NCBI RefSeq assembly: GCF_964355755.1
Contig: NC_092678.1
Coordinates: forward strand, 13,736,922 to 13,800,921
Reading direction: 5' to 3'
Length of the DNA stretch: 64,000 bases
Source of the DNA: Antedon mediterranea
Lineage: Eukaryota; Echinodermata; Crinoidea; Comatulida; Antedonidae
Shown here in pieces: positions 1-11,979 of this stretch. The notes under the pieces were generated by a model. It was given only the letters and a program-made list of their open reading frames with translations. It did no database searches and was not told where the DNA came from. Position 1 is the first letter of the stretch, and the number at the start of each line of letters is the position of its first letter. The translations under genes and the position numbers were made by a program.

Positions 1-1534
1 TTCGGTTAAACATTCTGTGGAAGAATGAGAGAACCTGTCAATGATATCAGAAATCAGAAGATGATATGGCTTGTAAGCCTCATTATTCATTAGAAACATA
101 AGGCAACACATGATATTCATCCTTTTCAACAGTCTAGTGTGGTTCATCTGAGCATTTTCATGTGTTTTCATACAATGTGTTGCCCAGTTGAAGTTAATAC
201 CTGCTTTACAAACCACTGTCTTTTCAACATCAGTTAGGGTCATTCTAGTAAGGAAATTCCAAATAAATGGATCAAACATCTCAATTAATGCTAATGGTTT
301 AAATTTGTCAATGGTTATTGAACAACCTGTAAAAGACTTTCCCATCAACCATAATTTGTCACGCAAGTTATCAACAGTAGAATCATTTAAGTTACCAATT
401 GCATCTAAGGACTTCTTTCTGAGCTTTTCTTCTAAAGCTTCACATTTGTTATTGCTCTTTTCTAAGTGTTCCTCTAGAGACTTAATACTTTTCCTACATT
501 CAAACAAAGAAACCAAAAGACAAAGTTCAATGTTTGAGTTCTTTCGTCTATAAATCATTCCTAGGCGCTCTCTACCAGTATCACTTCCAGTAAAAGTGAT
601 GACATTGGCCAATTAATGCATTTATCCGCCTTTTGAGTAAGGCCTTGATATTTTTCTCTGAAATCAAATGATCATTATTATGGTTAACACAATTGGTTAC
701 ATCAAATTGACTGTAAACCTGTAAATAATAACGATAAACAGTGTCAAATAGAATAGCTTTATCGGAAAGAAGTTCATCCCCTAAAAAGACGACAGTTTTT
801 TGTAAAGAGTTGTTAATACAATCTCTACTGTCTGCCTCCTCTATAACACCAGATAGTAACCTCTTTAAGTATTTTTTCTTTCCATACTCTCTGTTGGAAA
901 ATTCATCTGCTTTACAGAACTTTTCAAATGCAAGATAGCATTTCAAACATAAAATTGTTTTCTGAAAGTCAAAGGCTGCTGTTAAAAGAGATTTGTACTG
1001 AAAAAATTCTTCTAGGGCAGAGGTATCCTTAATATTACTACGATATCTGTGGTCACTAATTCGACTGCATGCATCACAACTAACAAGCGGATTTAAAAAT
1101 CTATGATATTCATTGTAATGGATTTTGCAAAAATTAAAATTACCATTAGACATTGTAACTATTGTTCCCTCTTCAAAATCTATTCCAAAACAATTCCTAA
1201 CGGAAGATTCGTCCCCTTTTTGTGTACTATGTATACTTGTATCTTTGGAATTACAATTAGGTAAAATACACTGTTTCAAACAAGCATTAAGCTTAGGCTT
1301 TTTTAATGGAGGTGGCTCATCTGAGTTCCATTTTCGAACACAGTTCCAACATATACAGTCAAGCTCACTAATATCTTTACAATACATTGTTATATGTTTA
1401 ACTGCAACCTCATGTTGTGGTTGCTTTGCCTTAATATGCCAATATTTTTCCTTACTGTCAGATTTACCACACAACTTACATGGTCCACTTTCTTTGAATG
1501 GATGTATAATTTGACATTGCTTAGGCGGAGCCAT
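1..1534 (-). CDS. Cys-rich protein of unknown function, 5' part, one frameshift, cut by window edge
   Basis: I do not recognise this protein. Translation is open on the minus strand from an ATG at 1534 (A at -3, G at +4) to a stop at 581. A second frame is open from 612 to the window edge at 1, so about 500 codons are visible with a single frame change between 581 and 612. A short intron there would be under about 40 nt, so a frameshift (mutation or sequencing error) is likelier. The N-terminal third has Cys pairs (CKLCGK, CICWNC) spaced as in a zinc-binding module, followed by more Cys/His residues; the part in the second frame is mostly helical and charged. The frame also stays open upstream of 1534 but without an ATG. 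A long intronless reading frame in a repeat-rich setting suggests a transposon-associated protein or a multi-copy invertebrate family. That is inference. Confidence 0.5.
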
Positions 1535-3044
1535 GCTATTCTGATTCCCAATTACTGCATACCTACCTAAAACTGAGGAACAAATAGCCACTTGCAGTAA
1601 CAGTAGTAGGCCTAGTAGATGAAAGCTATGAATGTATGCCTGTAATTAACAACAGAAACCAAAATAAATAAATTCCTATAATCAAATTGCTCAAAAAATA
1701 TAAAACTAGGCAAAATGAACTACATTTTATGACTAAAAAAAAGACATCTTTGATCCTGTTTTATTTATATAGAACAGTTGAGAGAGAATTCCAGAGCAGA
1801 ATATTTAGTCCTACAAGGCTATACATTAGGCTACATTAAATATAAGACATCTGAACTAAAAATATAGCCATCATGATTAATATTGTGACTACTGCATAAC
1901 TCTAGGCCTTGCCAGCAGGCCTGTTATGTTATTCTAACTAGGCCTAGAGGCCCTGGCTGGGTGAGCTTGTTGTCAATAATAGTATTACAGGCCTAGTAGG
2001 TTAAAATGTAAGTATAAGTATAATTATTATATCATAATATAACAATTAAGTAAATGTTTCGATATTGTATGTAATTTTGATTGATATATCATGCACCCAC
2101 TAACACTAACACTACAGTCATTACCACATGCGTGTGCGGTACACTGTCAACGCCGCTGCAGATGCATACAACATGTGACATGAGGACCTTTTTTCAAATG
2201 TTCGGTAAAGGGAGCTTGAATAAGGTTTCAAGCCAATTTCAACATAAAACAGACCATTAATACTTACTCTATCCATATATACCGTTTTTAAACAAAATTA
2301 CTGTCTGGGATGCAAATCCCACTAATGGAAACTTTGTAAACAAACACCCATCCAAAAAATGTTGGCTTCGGTGGACGCACATGAAGATTTCAATAAACTT
2401 TCCCTGACAACTAATCTAATGTATTATTCATGAAAAGGTGGTTACCTGGTACATCTTAGATATATAAGGAATCGATATCACCATATATGGTATTTCTCTG
2501 GCCCACTAATGTTTATTTAACAGCAGTTAAATGACGTACACTATATGCAAATGTTTTCGCGCGAATCATTGACGGTTCTGTGACGAGAGAGGGCGTCTAA
2601 AATTGATGACGTCATGCAAAGTCGAAAATTTCACGATAACGGTCATATTTCCCAACGCGGCTCTCCGACTGTTGACAATGTAAATAGAATTCAAGGCTCG
2701 CGCGGTTTCCGTAATCACTGTGAACGTCGTCTGCTACCACTCTCCTCCGTCTGAGGGCGCTGGACTTTTCAGAAAAATTATGCATAGCGGGAACAGCTGT
2801 GAATCCTAACAGTAGTTTTCAAACTACAATGGTTGGAAGTACATGGACCCTATACGAAGTATGGGTGGCTACACTGTAAAAGGTAGCAAAATTGTGATTA
2901 AAAACTAGATTTTCCGACGAGATAACACATATTTAAGGGATTTGATTTATGAAATAGGCCTAATATGAAGCTTTTATTTCTACACATTTTACCGTTTGAA
3001 CCAGATAATTCCGACGATTAATAATGGAGAAAATTTTAATAGAA
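1535..3044. other. Non-coding flank upstream of the minus-strand gene
   Basis: No open frame of note. The stretch 2540-2770 is richer in CpG than its surroundings and contains a TGACGTCA-like CRE site (about 2607). It could hold the promoter of the minus-strand gene, but no TATA box or initiator is convincing. 1880-2000 contains GGCCTA-type repeats. Confidence 0.3.
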
Positions 3045-4230
3045 CTAGATGGTACGCTCGCTTTGCTCGCGTACCATCTAGGTCGTGCCCACAGATGGTT
3101 CTCGAATACTAATAATGTCAGCGTTAAAAAACTGGCGATTTCAAATGTACGTACCGCAGGACAATAATACATGTCGTTTACAGGAACGAATAAATAGACA
3201 CTGTGATTTATGTACTCAACTAAAATTAGCACCCTGGGAATTACTTCCGAAAAAGAAACTTGTCACAAAATGAGACCAATTGTTTAAGTCAAATTTAAAC
3301 AAACTTAATTTGTGTTTTATATGTAACATTAGGGTTGAGGGATGGGGAAGAGGATGGGGCAAAGAGGAACAGTTTTTAAATATATTCTTTATCTATTTAT
3401 TCTTTATTTATTTATTTATTTAGTAACGAAATATTAATTGTTTTCATGTTTTACAAATAATATACCACTAAACACAGTAAAACATTGCGATGTAATACTT
3501 TTTTGAAACTATCACCGTCCTAGTCGATTGAAAAGTACAGTACGTGTAACGACACATCACTACGACGTGTATATGTTTATATAATGTATAACAATTTGTG
3601 AAAACCACCTCTATTCGCGGCAAATCATAAATTCGATTTAATCTTCAATAAATATTAAATTATCTAACTCAACTTAATTAGTAGGCCTAATGGTTTTCAA
3701 TTGTTTCTTAGAGCCAATTCATACTTAAGTTGGTTCCTACCCTACCCACCAAAGTTGTTCTGCGTTTAAGGCATGTGATGCACTGTAGGCCTATCCTCTA
3801 CTGGCTTTACAACGCTACTCATGCCAGTGAGGGAAGGGTGATGATGTGGGTGGTTTAACTGCAATAATAAAGATTTGTACATAAATATACTGCGACTGAA
3901 AACGCTAGCTCATTATCCGTTTAAAAAAAATTATATTCAACCTCTGCAGCACAGATTGAAAAAAAAATGGATCGAATTATTTTTTATGAGTATACAGTAC
4001 TTTCCTTTACGACGCCTGAGGGAATAGAAACTTGTGGAACGACACAGAGATTGGAATGTTCCATTCTTCGCAAATCAATACATTTGTATAAACGTATATT
4101 AAATCTATCAAAATAGTATTTTTTAAAGAAAATCGGCCTGTCTTCAACATTATGATACTGTACTCGAGCTGTTCAACCGGTTTTCAGCTATTAAAATCAA
4201 TTATCGTAGGAGGAGATAGGAAAATGCGAA
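3045..4230 (-). mobile_element. Helitron-like non-autonomous element, family 2, copy 1
   Basis: On the minus strand the element ends at 3045 in CTAG followed by T, and the last 37 bases (3081-3045) form a hairpin with perfect 13-bp arms (CTAGATGGTACGC and its complement). A hairpin just before a CTRR end inserted next to T is the Helitron signature. A second copy lies at 26544-27713 in the opposite orientation. The two copies align end to end with small indels and stop at the same distal position, just after TTCGCATTTTCC as read on the element strand. The distal part (about 4085-4195) matches the start of the gag frame at 16700-16772, so both copies carry the same retrotransposon fragment. 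No helicase is encoded, so the element is non-autonomous. Confidence 0.5.
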
Positions 4231-4611
4231 ACCTCCTCGCATTTTTGTGGCGGGTATTTTTCAAGATGGACATCCATTAGACAGTGTATACCACGATCGG
4301 AAAACACCCCTATTTGGGGCAAATCGTTGAACCTAAATTCGTTTTAATCGTCAATAACTAATTATCTAACTCAATTTAATTAGTAAACAGGGTTACATCA
4401 GGTGGTTAAAATCAGTACCGAAAGTACGAACCAACTTTATATACCATCGAGTAAAAATTCTAAAAGTAAGGCACGATTTACCGAATTTTGCCCTTACGTA
4501 AATTTATATATAGATAATGATGATTTTTGCACAAATTGGCCACGTTTCAAGGTGTACGACAGCGCGCGAGTGTCGCTTTTATTTACGGAATATAACATTG
4601 ATATATTATAC
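4231..4611 (+). other. Repeat-derived non-coding stretch
   Basis: Positions about 4470-4510 match, in the opposite orientation, a segment at 15745-15785 on the 3' side of the broken gag gene, so this is probably debris of the same retroelement. A short open frame runs through 4402-4632 but shows no domain and does not start with ATG; I do not regard it as a gene. Confidence 0.35.
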
Positions 4612-5350
4612 ATTCATATGAATGCGATGTAAATGGCGATTGTAAACAAAACAGACGAAAGGCTTTACGAAAACGAAAACTGCTTTAATCTCACTCTTCC
4701 CTGATATTTTAGTATACTATCACACATGTTCTAGCTAATCCACTATAAAAAGAATAATACCATTTATAATAGACCCTATAGTTTATTTTATTTTATTTAT
4801 ATAGTGTGTAGTCAAAACTACTACCCCACATTTTGTATCTATTCTAAATCTGCTATAAAAATAATAATACCATTTATAATGCGATGTAGGCCTAAATGGC
4901 AAATATAAAAAAAACAGACGTTAAGGCGAAATTGCAAAATTATATTTGTTGAAAATTTTTTTACAAATTCACGACTGCTTTAATCCCACTCTCCCCTGAT
5001 ATAGTGTAGTCAAAACTATTATCACACATGTTCTAGCTATTCCAAATCTACTATAAAAATAATAATAATACCATTTATAATGCGATGTAAATGGCAAATG
5101 TAAAAAAACAGACGTTAAGGCGAAATTCCAAAATGACAAATTTGTTTGATGGAATTTCATTAATGCTTAAATCTCACTGTCCCCTGATATATTGTAGTTA
5201 GTTTAAAATACACACATGATCTATAGCTATTCCAAATCCACTATAAAATACTATTTATGCGATGTAAATGGCGAATGTAATGGAACATTATGGAAATAAT
5301 TCACGACTGCTTTATCTCACTCTCTCCTAATATATTGAAGTCAATATACC
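4612..5350. repeat. Diverged tandem repeat, unit about 200 bp, 3-4 copies
   Basis: The same block recurs at about 4620, 4880, 5070 and 5245. It runs ATGCGATGTAAATGGC, then a run with AACAGACG, then CTGCTTTAATCTCACTCT, then CCTGATATA, then CACACATGTTCTAGCT, then ACTATAAAAATAATA. Copies differ by substitutions and small indels, so the array is old. No coding frame is kept across units. Confidence 0.7.
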
Positions 5351-7799
5351 AAAATAAACAAAAATTGATCTCTTGATTAAGAAAATTGAATTAGCAGCCA
5401 ACGTTTCACCAATAAAAATTACTGTCGAACCCAAGAAAATTTATCATAGGCCTACTTTTTATTAACATAATTACGATATAATCATGTTTTGTATTAATAA
5501 TGATATAAATGACTATAATTATTTGTCTTATTTTTTTTTATATTGTCCCTGACGACTCAATTGCTGTCCATTTCCCTTTAGTATAGGGGTTGGCTATAGT
5601 GTTAAAACATTAAAAAAAATCTCGTTTATCGGGAAATATTCCCCTTAAAAGAGCTATCCCCCCAAACGAGGGGTTCTCCTATAATAATAAATGTATAGGC
5701 CTACACTATAATAGCTTATGAGAAGACAAATTTACTACACAAATGTTATAATGTAAAAGAAAAATACTAGTGTCAATTTTTTTTTTTATTAACTTAGGCG
5801 CACTTTTAGTAAAAATAATGTTGTAAATGTATTATAGAACCATAGGCATCAAATTTTGAAAATTAAAAAATGTCTAAATCATCTAAAATTCTAGTAAAGT
5901 ACACAATTTTTTTACACAAGATAAATAAATACATATAAAATTATTGTACTAAATTTGAACAAAATTGAAGTTGGTTAAGTATTTTTCCGCGATGGTTTTT
6001 TAATGATGTTTTACAGTTTTATTTTATCCAAATAATACTAAATATCTATTACTAATAAAAATCTAACTTTTCGATATACTGTATTAACATTTTGAAATTA
6101 AATACTCTTTTATGAGTGGAACACACTTATGCTATTAAATATTAAATGTAATGTAATTATTAGTCATTAATTAGATATTATGTGACTTTTTTCCCCGTTA
6201 TTTGAAACCTACGCGAAATAAAAAGAGAGGACGCTGTTTTACTAGTAATAGATATGGTTATTGTGTGTACTATGATGAGAACATTACTCAATAAAATGGA
6301 AGTTTACTATTGTATTATTTTGTAAAATGAACATTTATGTTTTATTAATATTTTGCAACAAACTAAAATTCTTTTGAGTAGTTTATAGATATTTGTTTGT
6401 TTGTTTTGTTGTTTGTGATATTTTAGTAAAATTTTTTTTAAATTGAATTATATTGCTATTTGTGATTAAATAAACAAAGTGAATAAATAAAGTTTAAAAA
6501 AAAATAAATATTGAATTAACATCTTTAATTATTTGTAGGCCTAAACCTGATCAAATCCAATTTCTAAATATAAAATTGTTGATTTATCAAAGGATGTATA
6601 AGTGTATATAGCTACAGATAAGAAGATTGGAATTTAGTGGTTGCACGTTAAAGCGTATGGTTGAGCGTGGAGTTTGACTTTATCACATGGATGGAGTTGT
6701 TTCTTCTTGTCTATCAGCTGCATGCTAAACTTCACCATGATTACGTTTTACCTAAAATTCTTCAAAAATAATAAATAAATAAGGCAAAAGTGGCAACGAC
6801 CCCTAAACTAATAATACCATATAACAGACTCTTTTAAACACAAGAATAAATCTAAATTTGATTCAAAATGCTTATTTTTATTTATATTCCAATTGATATA
6901 ACAATTACTGCTTGGATTAGTGAAAATACAGCAAAAAATGACTACTTTGATTGCTTTTTAATTATCAATTTAGAGTTATATGTACCAACAAAAATTAATG
7001 TTCATACAATAATATATTACATTAATTTACTATTTTCATTTTCCATTTATTATTCATTTTCATTTATTATTCATTTTCATTTATTCCAGTGTAAAGGATT
7101 GCCATAAAAATACTCTATACAATTTGATTTACATTAAAAGTGTACATTAAACAAAAACAAACTTAACAGATTTAGGCATAGGCCTATATATTATTAAAAA
7201 CGACATTAAATGCTGAAATATTACAAATAAAAAATTGATGTTAGAAAACATTTGAACTAGATCATTGTAAGACCTACACATCAGAATACTTAATTTAAAA
7301 AAAATGATTATACAACATTTGCACACAGGAACACAAACATAATTCATAAACAAAATTAGTCAAATTTTAAAATTAGACATTTAAAAATATATATAATTTT
7401 ATTTAGTGTGTAGAGTAGCGTAGTTCTTGGCAGAAATTGAATGTTGTACTTATGAATTCGTTTATTTGGGATATATTAAAATAATATAAATAAGTAAAAG
7501 TAGTAGCCTACACAATTTTGAATATACAGTACCTGTATACATTTAAGCCTAGCCTATATAACTTAACATTACATTATTTATTTGTAAATAATATAGCTAA
7601 CAATAATTATATTATATTAGGCCTTGTAAGGCCTATAATGTGTGTATGCATAAGGTACTGTGTACAGTTTGATGTTTCATAAATTCTCAGAAACTTGGTC
7701 AGGCAGTATATAAATAGGCCTAGGCCTATATTGAATTTCTGCAAATAAAAACAAAGAAAAATAATTAAGCATGCAATACTACATAGGCAGAGCAAGCTA
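5351..7799. other. AT-rich intergenic DNA, no gene seen
   Basis: The sequence is very AT-rich with frequent homopolymers. A short imperfect tandem repeat of TTCATTTTCCATTTATTA type lies at 7033-7086. Small open frames here encode low-complexity peptides and lack initiation context. I see no RNA gene or element boundary. Confidence 0.5.
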
Positions 7800-7985
7800 G
7801 CCAGCGTAGGCCTTTAGGGCAGCCACCCCTAAACTAAGGCCTGTGTTAGGTAGGCGCCTTACCTAGCATCCCAGCCCTACGCCTATTAGTCCTAGGCCTA
7901 GTTAGTAGGCTACCATAGTCTAGCCTAGGCTAGGCCTATTCTATATACCATCTTCTCTATGATAGGCCTGGCCTAAAATGTACTT
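7800..7985. repeat. GGCCTA-rich tract
   Basis: The stretch is dominated by overlapping TAGGCCTA, CCTAGGC and CTAGCCTAGG words on both strands. The same degenerate palindromic composition recurs at 21840-22200, 53830-54090 and in shorter patches, so it is a genome-wide simple-sequence class of this organism. Confidence 0.7.
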
Positions 7986-8149
7986 TATTAGCCTAGCAGT
8001 CAGTATGATGTAATCAGAAAATAGATGTATTTTACTTTTCTTACCTCTTACTAACAAAAGCCAACTCAATTTTAATCTTTGCATCGAATGGAGGAAGATC
8101 GGAACCTTTGTTTATTTACTTTTCCAAAAATATAGTTAATGCAGAGCCT

Positions 8150-8432
8150 GAAAGTCAGCAGGTAAATGCCAACGAGAAATCATAACGTTGCCGACGTATA
8201 GCAAACGCGATCGAAATTGTCCACACCTCTCAACTCAAGCAGGTCCGATGCCATGGTCCAAGCAGGTAAATGCCAGCAGGTAAGTGCCAGCAGGTAAATG
8301 CCAAAGGGCCTCACACACGCAGGACAACTGCCAATGTGCTCTCATGGCGGCAGAACGCATGCCATTGTGATCTTACACAAGCAGGTCAAATGCCATTGTG
8401 CGCTCACACAGGCAGTAAAAACTCCATTGTGA
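8150..8432 (+). repeat. Short tandem repeats built on GCAGGTAAATGCC
   Basis: The 14-base unit CAGCAGGTAAATGC occurs in direct tandem at about 8255-8303. A looser unit of roughly 40 bp (GCAGG, then AAATGCCATTGTG, then CTCACACA) continues to 8432. An isolated copy is at 8157. It grades directly into the TA microsatellite. Confidence 0.65.
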
Positions 8433-8437
8433 GGCGG

Positions 8438-8512
<75 letters not shown>

Positions 8513-8513
8513 T
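8438..8513. repeat. (TA)n microsatellite
   Basis: About 75 bases of nearly pure TA dinucleotides with two G interruptions. It sits at the left edge of the tRNA-like array, as TA runs also flank the related element at 34977-35438. Confidence 0.9.
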
Positions 8514-8627
8514 AAACACAAATCAGGCAAAGAACATTAATTCTAAACCGCCCGGTGATATACTGAAATTTAATTAATTAATTTGAAACGATAAAGATGA
8601 GGAAATCTGTGAGAATGAGAAAAAGTC

Positions 8628-8698
8628 GCCCCAACCGAGGCTCGAAATCGGACCGCCTGCTTGATATGCAGATGTCCTAAGCATTAGACCACTGGGGC
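8628..8698 (-). tRNA. tRNA-like sequence, array unit 1 (probable pseudogene)
   Basis: On the minus strand this has an A box of the form TGGTCTAATGCTTA, a CTGC/GCAG anticodon stem with 7-base loop ATATCAA, and a T loop with CGATTTCGAG. The scaffold resembles eukaryotic tRNA-Glu, but the loop would give anticodon AUC. The T stem is weaker than in unit 2. Probably not a functional tRNA. Confidence 0.4.
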
Positions 8699-8840
8699 TT
8701 TTATGGTATTGTTCGAACTCGATTGGATGGCGACTCTTTAACATTCTCGGCGTGGTACAGCGGAACAGCACTAGTCCTCAGTTGTACGCACGCGCACCAG
8801 AGATCAAATTGATACGCCCTCATCTTACAGTATTTTTATT

Positions 8841-9002
8841 TATATATAAATCATACTGTAAATTATAGAAACAGTGCTCATATTCGGAACATGATCTCAT
8901 AATCGCGTCAAGCATAGCTCATTGGCGAAAGTTCCGTATTTTTATGAGATCATGTTCCGAATATAAGCACTGTTTCTATAATTTACAGTATGATTTATAT
9001 AT
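8841..9002. repeat. Inverted repeat with about 60-bp arms
   Basis: The left arm (8841-8902) and right arm (8941-9002) are near-perfect reverse complements, separated by about 38 bases. The loop segment TCGCGTCAAGCATAGCTC and one arm recur at 35325-35405 beside a different tRNA-like sequence, so this is a mobile module and not a local accident. It splits unit 1 from unit 2. Confidence 0.75.
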
Positions 9003-9147
9003 AATTTACACAGTGCTACGCAACATCATTGATTTATATATATACACAATAGGCAAAGAACATTAATTCTAATCCGCCAGGTGATATACTGAAATTTAAT
9101 TAATTAATTTGAAACGATAAAGATGAGGAAATCTGTGAGAATGAGTC

Positions 9148-9218
9148 GCCCCTACCGAGTCTCGAACTCGGACCGCTTGCTTGATATGCAGATGTCCTAA
9201 CCATTAGACCACTGGGGC
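9148..9218 (-). tRNA. tRNA-like sequence, array unit 2 (best preserved)
   Basis: This is the best fold of the array: acceptor GCCCC paired with GGGGC, A box TGGTCTAATGGTTA, anticodon loop ATATCAA, and T stem CCGAG/CTCGG around loop TTCGAGA. The acceptor stem has a mismatch at the sixth pair and a G-U at the seventh. The predicted anticodon AUC on a Glu-like scaffold is anomalous, which argues for a SINE head or pseudogene. Confidence 0.45.
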
Positions 9219-9511
9219 TTTCATGGTATTGTTCGAACTCCATTGGATAGCGACTCTTTAACATTCTCAGCGTGGTACGGCGGAACAGCACTAGTCCTCA
9301 GTTGTACGCACGCGCAACAGAGATCAAATTGATACGCCCTCATCTTTCAGTATTTTTATTCATGAGGCGGGATCTCCGAAGAGATACTTTTATATATATA
9401 AACACAACAGGCAAAGAACATTAATTCTAAACCGCCCGGTGATATCCTGAAATTTAATTAATTAATTTGAAACGATAAAGATGAGGAAATCTGTGAGAAT
9501 GAGAAAAAGTC

Positions 9512-9582
9512 GCCCCAACCGATACTAGAACTTGGACCGCCTGCTTGATATGCAGATGTCCTAACCATTAGACCACTGGGGT
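9512..9582 (-). tRNA. tRNA-like sequence, array unit 3 (decayed)
   Basis: The A box and anticodon arm match unit 2, but the T arm is damaged (CTAGAACTTGG on the plus strand where unit 2 has TCGAACTCGG) and the first base of the acceptor is changed. Non-functional copy. Confidence 0.4.
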
Positions 9583-9954
9583 TTTCATGGTATTGTTCAA
9601 ACTCGATTGGATAGCGACCTTTTAACAATCTCATCGTGGTACGGCGGAACAGCACTAGTCCTCAGTTGTACGCACACGCAACAGAGATCAAATTGATACG
9701 CCCTCATCTTTCAGTATATTTATACACGAGGCGGGATCTCCGAAGAAATGCTTTTTATATATATAAACACAACAGGCAAAGAACATTAATTCTAACCGCC
9801 CGGTGATATACAGAAATTTAATTAATTAATTTGAAACGATAAAGATGAGGAAATCTGTGAGAATGAGAAAAAGTCGCCCCAACCGAGACTCGAACTCGGA
9901 CCGCCTGCTTGATAATATATTTATATATATATATTTATAAATGTTAGATATATA

Positions 9955-10115
9955 TACTATATCTCTTCGGAGATCCCGCCTCGTAAATAAATATACTGAA
10001 TAGATGATGGCGTATCAATTTGATCACTGGTGCGCGTGCGTACAACTGAGGACTAGTTGTTTTCCAACCGTACCACGTCGAGAATGTTAAAGGGTCGTTA
10101 TCCAGTCGAGTTAAA
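9955..10115. repeat. Inverted partial copy of the tRNA-array tail
   Basis: The segment reads as the reverse complement of the tail shared by the array units: TCTTCGGAGATCCCGCCTC, then TACAACTGAGGACTAG, then TACCACG and GAGAATGTTAAAG. It closes the array with an inverted fragment. Confidence 0.7.
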
Positions 10116-10132
10116 GAGGAAACTAATAACAT

Positions 10133-11782
10133 TTTATGTGACCTAAATATGTTACATGATGTGCCACTTAGCTCACTAATAAAGTTTATATATCGGATGT
10201 ATTCGACATGTACTGGTACCGGAGTTTCCAGATAACATTATGACAGATGCTAGCCATTGAGAACTACACAATGATACCAAGAACATAATAATTAGATGTT
10301 TGATTCTTGCGTTAAATGTTAACCACTACCCCAAAAATATAAAAAATTTGAGATCTGATTTTGAAAAAATTGCCAAAAAATTTCATTTTTGCAAAAAGCT
10401 CAGTGACTGTTAATGTTACCCCCTACTCCAAAAATATATTTCTTTTATTGCAATTTTTAAGAATAAAAAATGACAATTTGTATATAATGAACTGCAATTT
10501 TAATTTTGTTAACATATATTTTCCTATTCAATATGTCAGTAAGCACAAGTAAAACACAATTAAGATAAAAAATATTAAAAATTGTAGATACTATGTTGAA
10601 ATTTATCTATATTTTGGCAAAAATTTGCATTTTTACAAAAGGTCAATGACCCTTTGACCCCTACTGACCTTAATAATCGTCCGATTAATTGTATAAGATT
10701 TTAAATGATGTATGCTACACAATTGTACTAAGATAAAATTAATTAGATGTTTGATTCTTGGGTTAGGATAAATGTTACCCCCTACCCCTAAAAAATATTG
10801 GAAGATAAAACGCTGATGATCATTACAAATGACGCAAGTACACACAATGCATCCCTATATTTTTCTTGTTAACATCGATTTTTTCGCTATGCAGGTGGGA
10901 AGAAAAAAATAGCAAAGAAGTTTAACTGTGGGGGAGGGTGCACGGTAACCCCTTCCAGTCTATGGACTATAAATGAAAATACATGTACCATGAGGTACAT
11001 GTACACAAAGTATTTGTTGTATATTGTGTGTATATAGGTCCAGTTCATATCAGAATCAACAATAATAATTCTCTCCACAGCTATATTCATGTTATCAATA
11101 TAACAACAGGGCTGGTAGGCCAACTTATCTGATGTTTCACAGAAAAATGGGTTGTTTTTAAGGAAGTTCCTGGCCTAATTGGCACTAACCCCCTCCCAAA
11201 ATGCAATCTTTAAGTTACAATAAAAAAGTTATTGCATAATCATTTATTTTTTGTGTTGAAAATTTACTCGGGTGTCACTAACCTAATAGCATATCCATTA
11301 TTGCATGAATATAAATATTATTATGGCAAGTCACTTTCTAAGAAATCATGTAGACCTATGTACTCATCAACAACAAATAAAACATCAAAATTATCTATCC
11401 AATTAGCAAAATCTCAGCTGGTGCAGCACATCGTTTATATAAAAAAAATCATCAAGCTGGTTTAAAAAGGTTGTTTACCAACTCTCTCGGGTAGTTGAAC
11501 AGGAAAGGGATAGTATTTATGCATGTAGGCGCCTTTTATGTGTTTTGAGTCGAGTTCACATAAAATTGGCACTAAAAACAAACAAAAAATGCAGTTTCAA
11601 TCATACTATTGCATAATAATTTAATTTGCGTTGAAACTTCACTTGCGTGTCACTCACCAGGCTTCGAAGAAACACGCGTTCTTTCTCGCCATCCCATAGT
11701 AAGATAAAATAACCACTCATTTAACATTTTCTCATGAATATTCATATTTTTTTTCGTTTTTAAGGCTCTATTTCGTTGTAGA
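10133..11782. other. Non-coding DNA with old tandem duplications
   Basis: The phrase AATTAGATGTTTGATTCTTG followed by GTTAATGTTACCCCCTACCCC-like sequence occurs near 10290 and 10740, and again in part at 10408. A second pair at about 11165-11285 and 11560-11665 shares GGCACTAA, then AATGCA, then ATTGCATAAT, ending GTGTCACT(A/C)ACC. An inverted relative of that pair is at 61625-61720. I see no gene. Confidence 0.5.
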
Positions 11783-11830
11783 GATAAGATAAGATAAGAT
11801 AAATTTATTGAACAAACGCTTTTGTATCAG
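11783..11830 (-). repeat. (GATAA)n and retroposon-like tail
   Basis: AGATAAGATAAGATAAGATA is followed by AATTTATTGAACAAACG. Read on the minus strand it looks like the 3' tail of a SINE or LINE ending in a short microsatellite. The body cannot be delimited. Confidence 0.35.
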
Positions 11831-11955
11831 CGGCACACGTTGCGTTCTTTTACAAGGCAATGTAAAAACAAAAAGAAAAGTGTCAAACATAACATTTAAG
11901 TCTTAACTAAGAATTATACAAGTAAAATGACATAGTAAAAACAAGGTAATCTTAC

Positions 11956-11979
11956 CAGGGAAGAGTTAACTCTTCCCTG
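11956..11979. repeat. 24-bp perfect palindrome
   Basis: CAGGGAAGAGTT followed directly by its reverse complement. The same half-site ends a longer hairpin at 18814-18857, so it may be a recurrent terminal or insertion footprint. Confidence 0.7.

Larger units (their letters stand above)
8514..9915 (-). repeat. Tandem array of about 360-bp units, each with an embedded tRNA-like sequence
   Basis: Four units begin with GGCAAAGAACATTAATTCTA at about 8525, 9051, 9410 and 9774. Units 2 and 3 are spaced 359 and 364 bp; unit 1 is longer because it contains the inverted repeat at 8841-9002, and unit 4 breaks into TA-rich sequence at 9915. On the minus strand each unit carries a tRNA-like core with A box, anticodon-like arm and T arm. 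Shared tails include GAGGCGGGATCTCCGAAG (9364 and 9727; inverted near 9961). The structure looks like a tRNA-derived SINE amplified as a satellite. Confidence 0.7.

Noticed and set aside
581-612. Tiny intron joining the two frames of the left-edge gene
   Set aside because: Any GT-AG pair there would give an intron under about 40 nt, too short for animals; a frameshift is simpler.
3045-4230. Solo LTR of the gag-bearing retrotransposon
   Set aside because: The ends are a hairpin and CTAG, not TG...CA, there is no target duplication, and the part shared with the gag copy is interior. A Helitron-like element with a captured piece fits better, though not with certainty.
9148-9218. Functional tRNA gene
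   Set aside because: A Glu-like scaffold with an AUC anticodon position, acceptor mismatches and repetition in a tandem array point to a tRNA-derived repeat. Kept only as tRNA-like.
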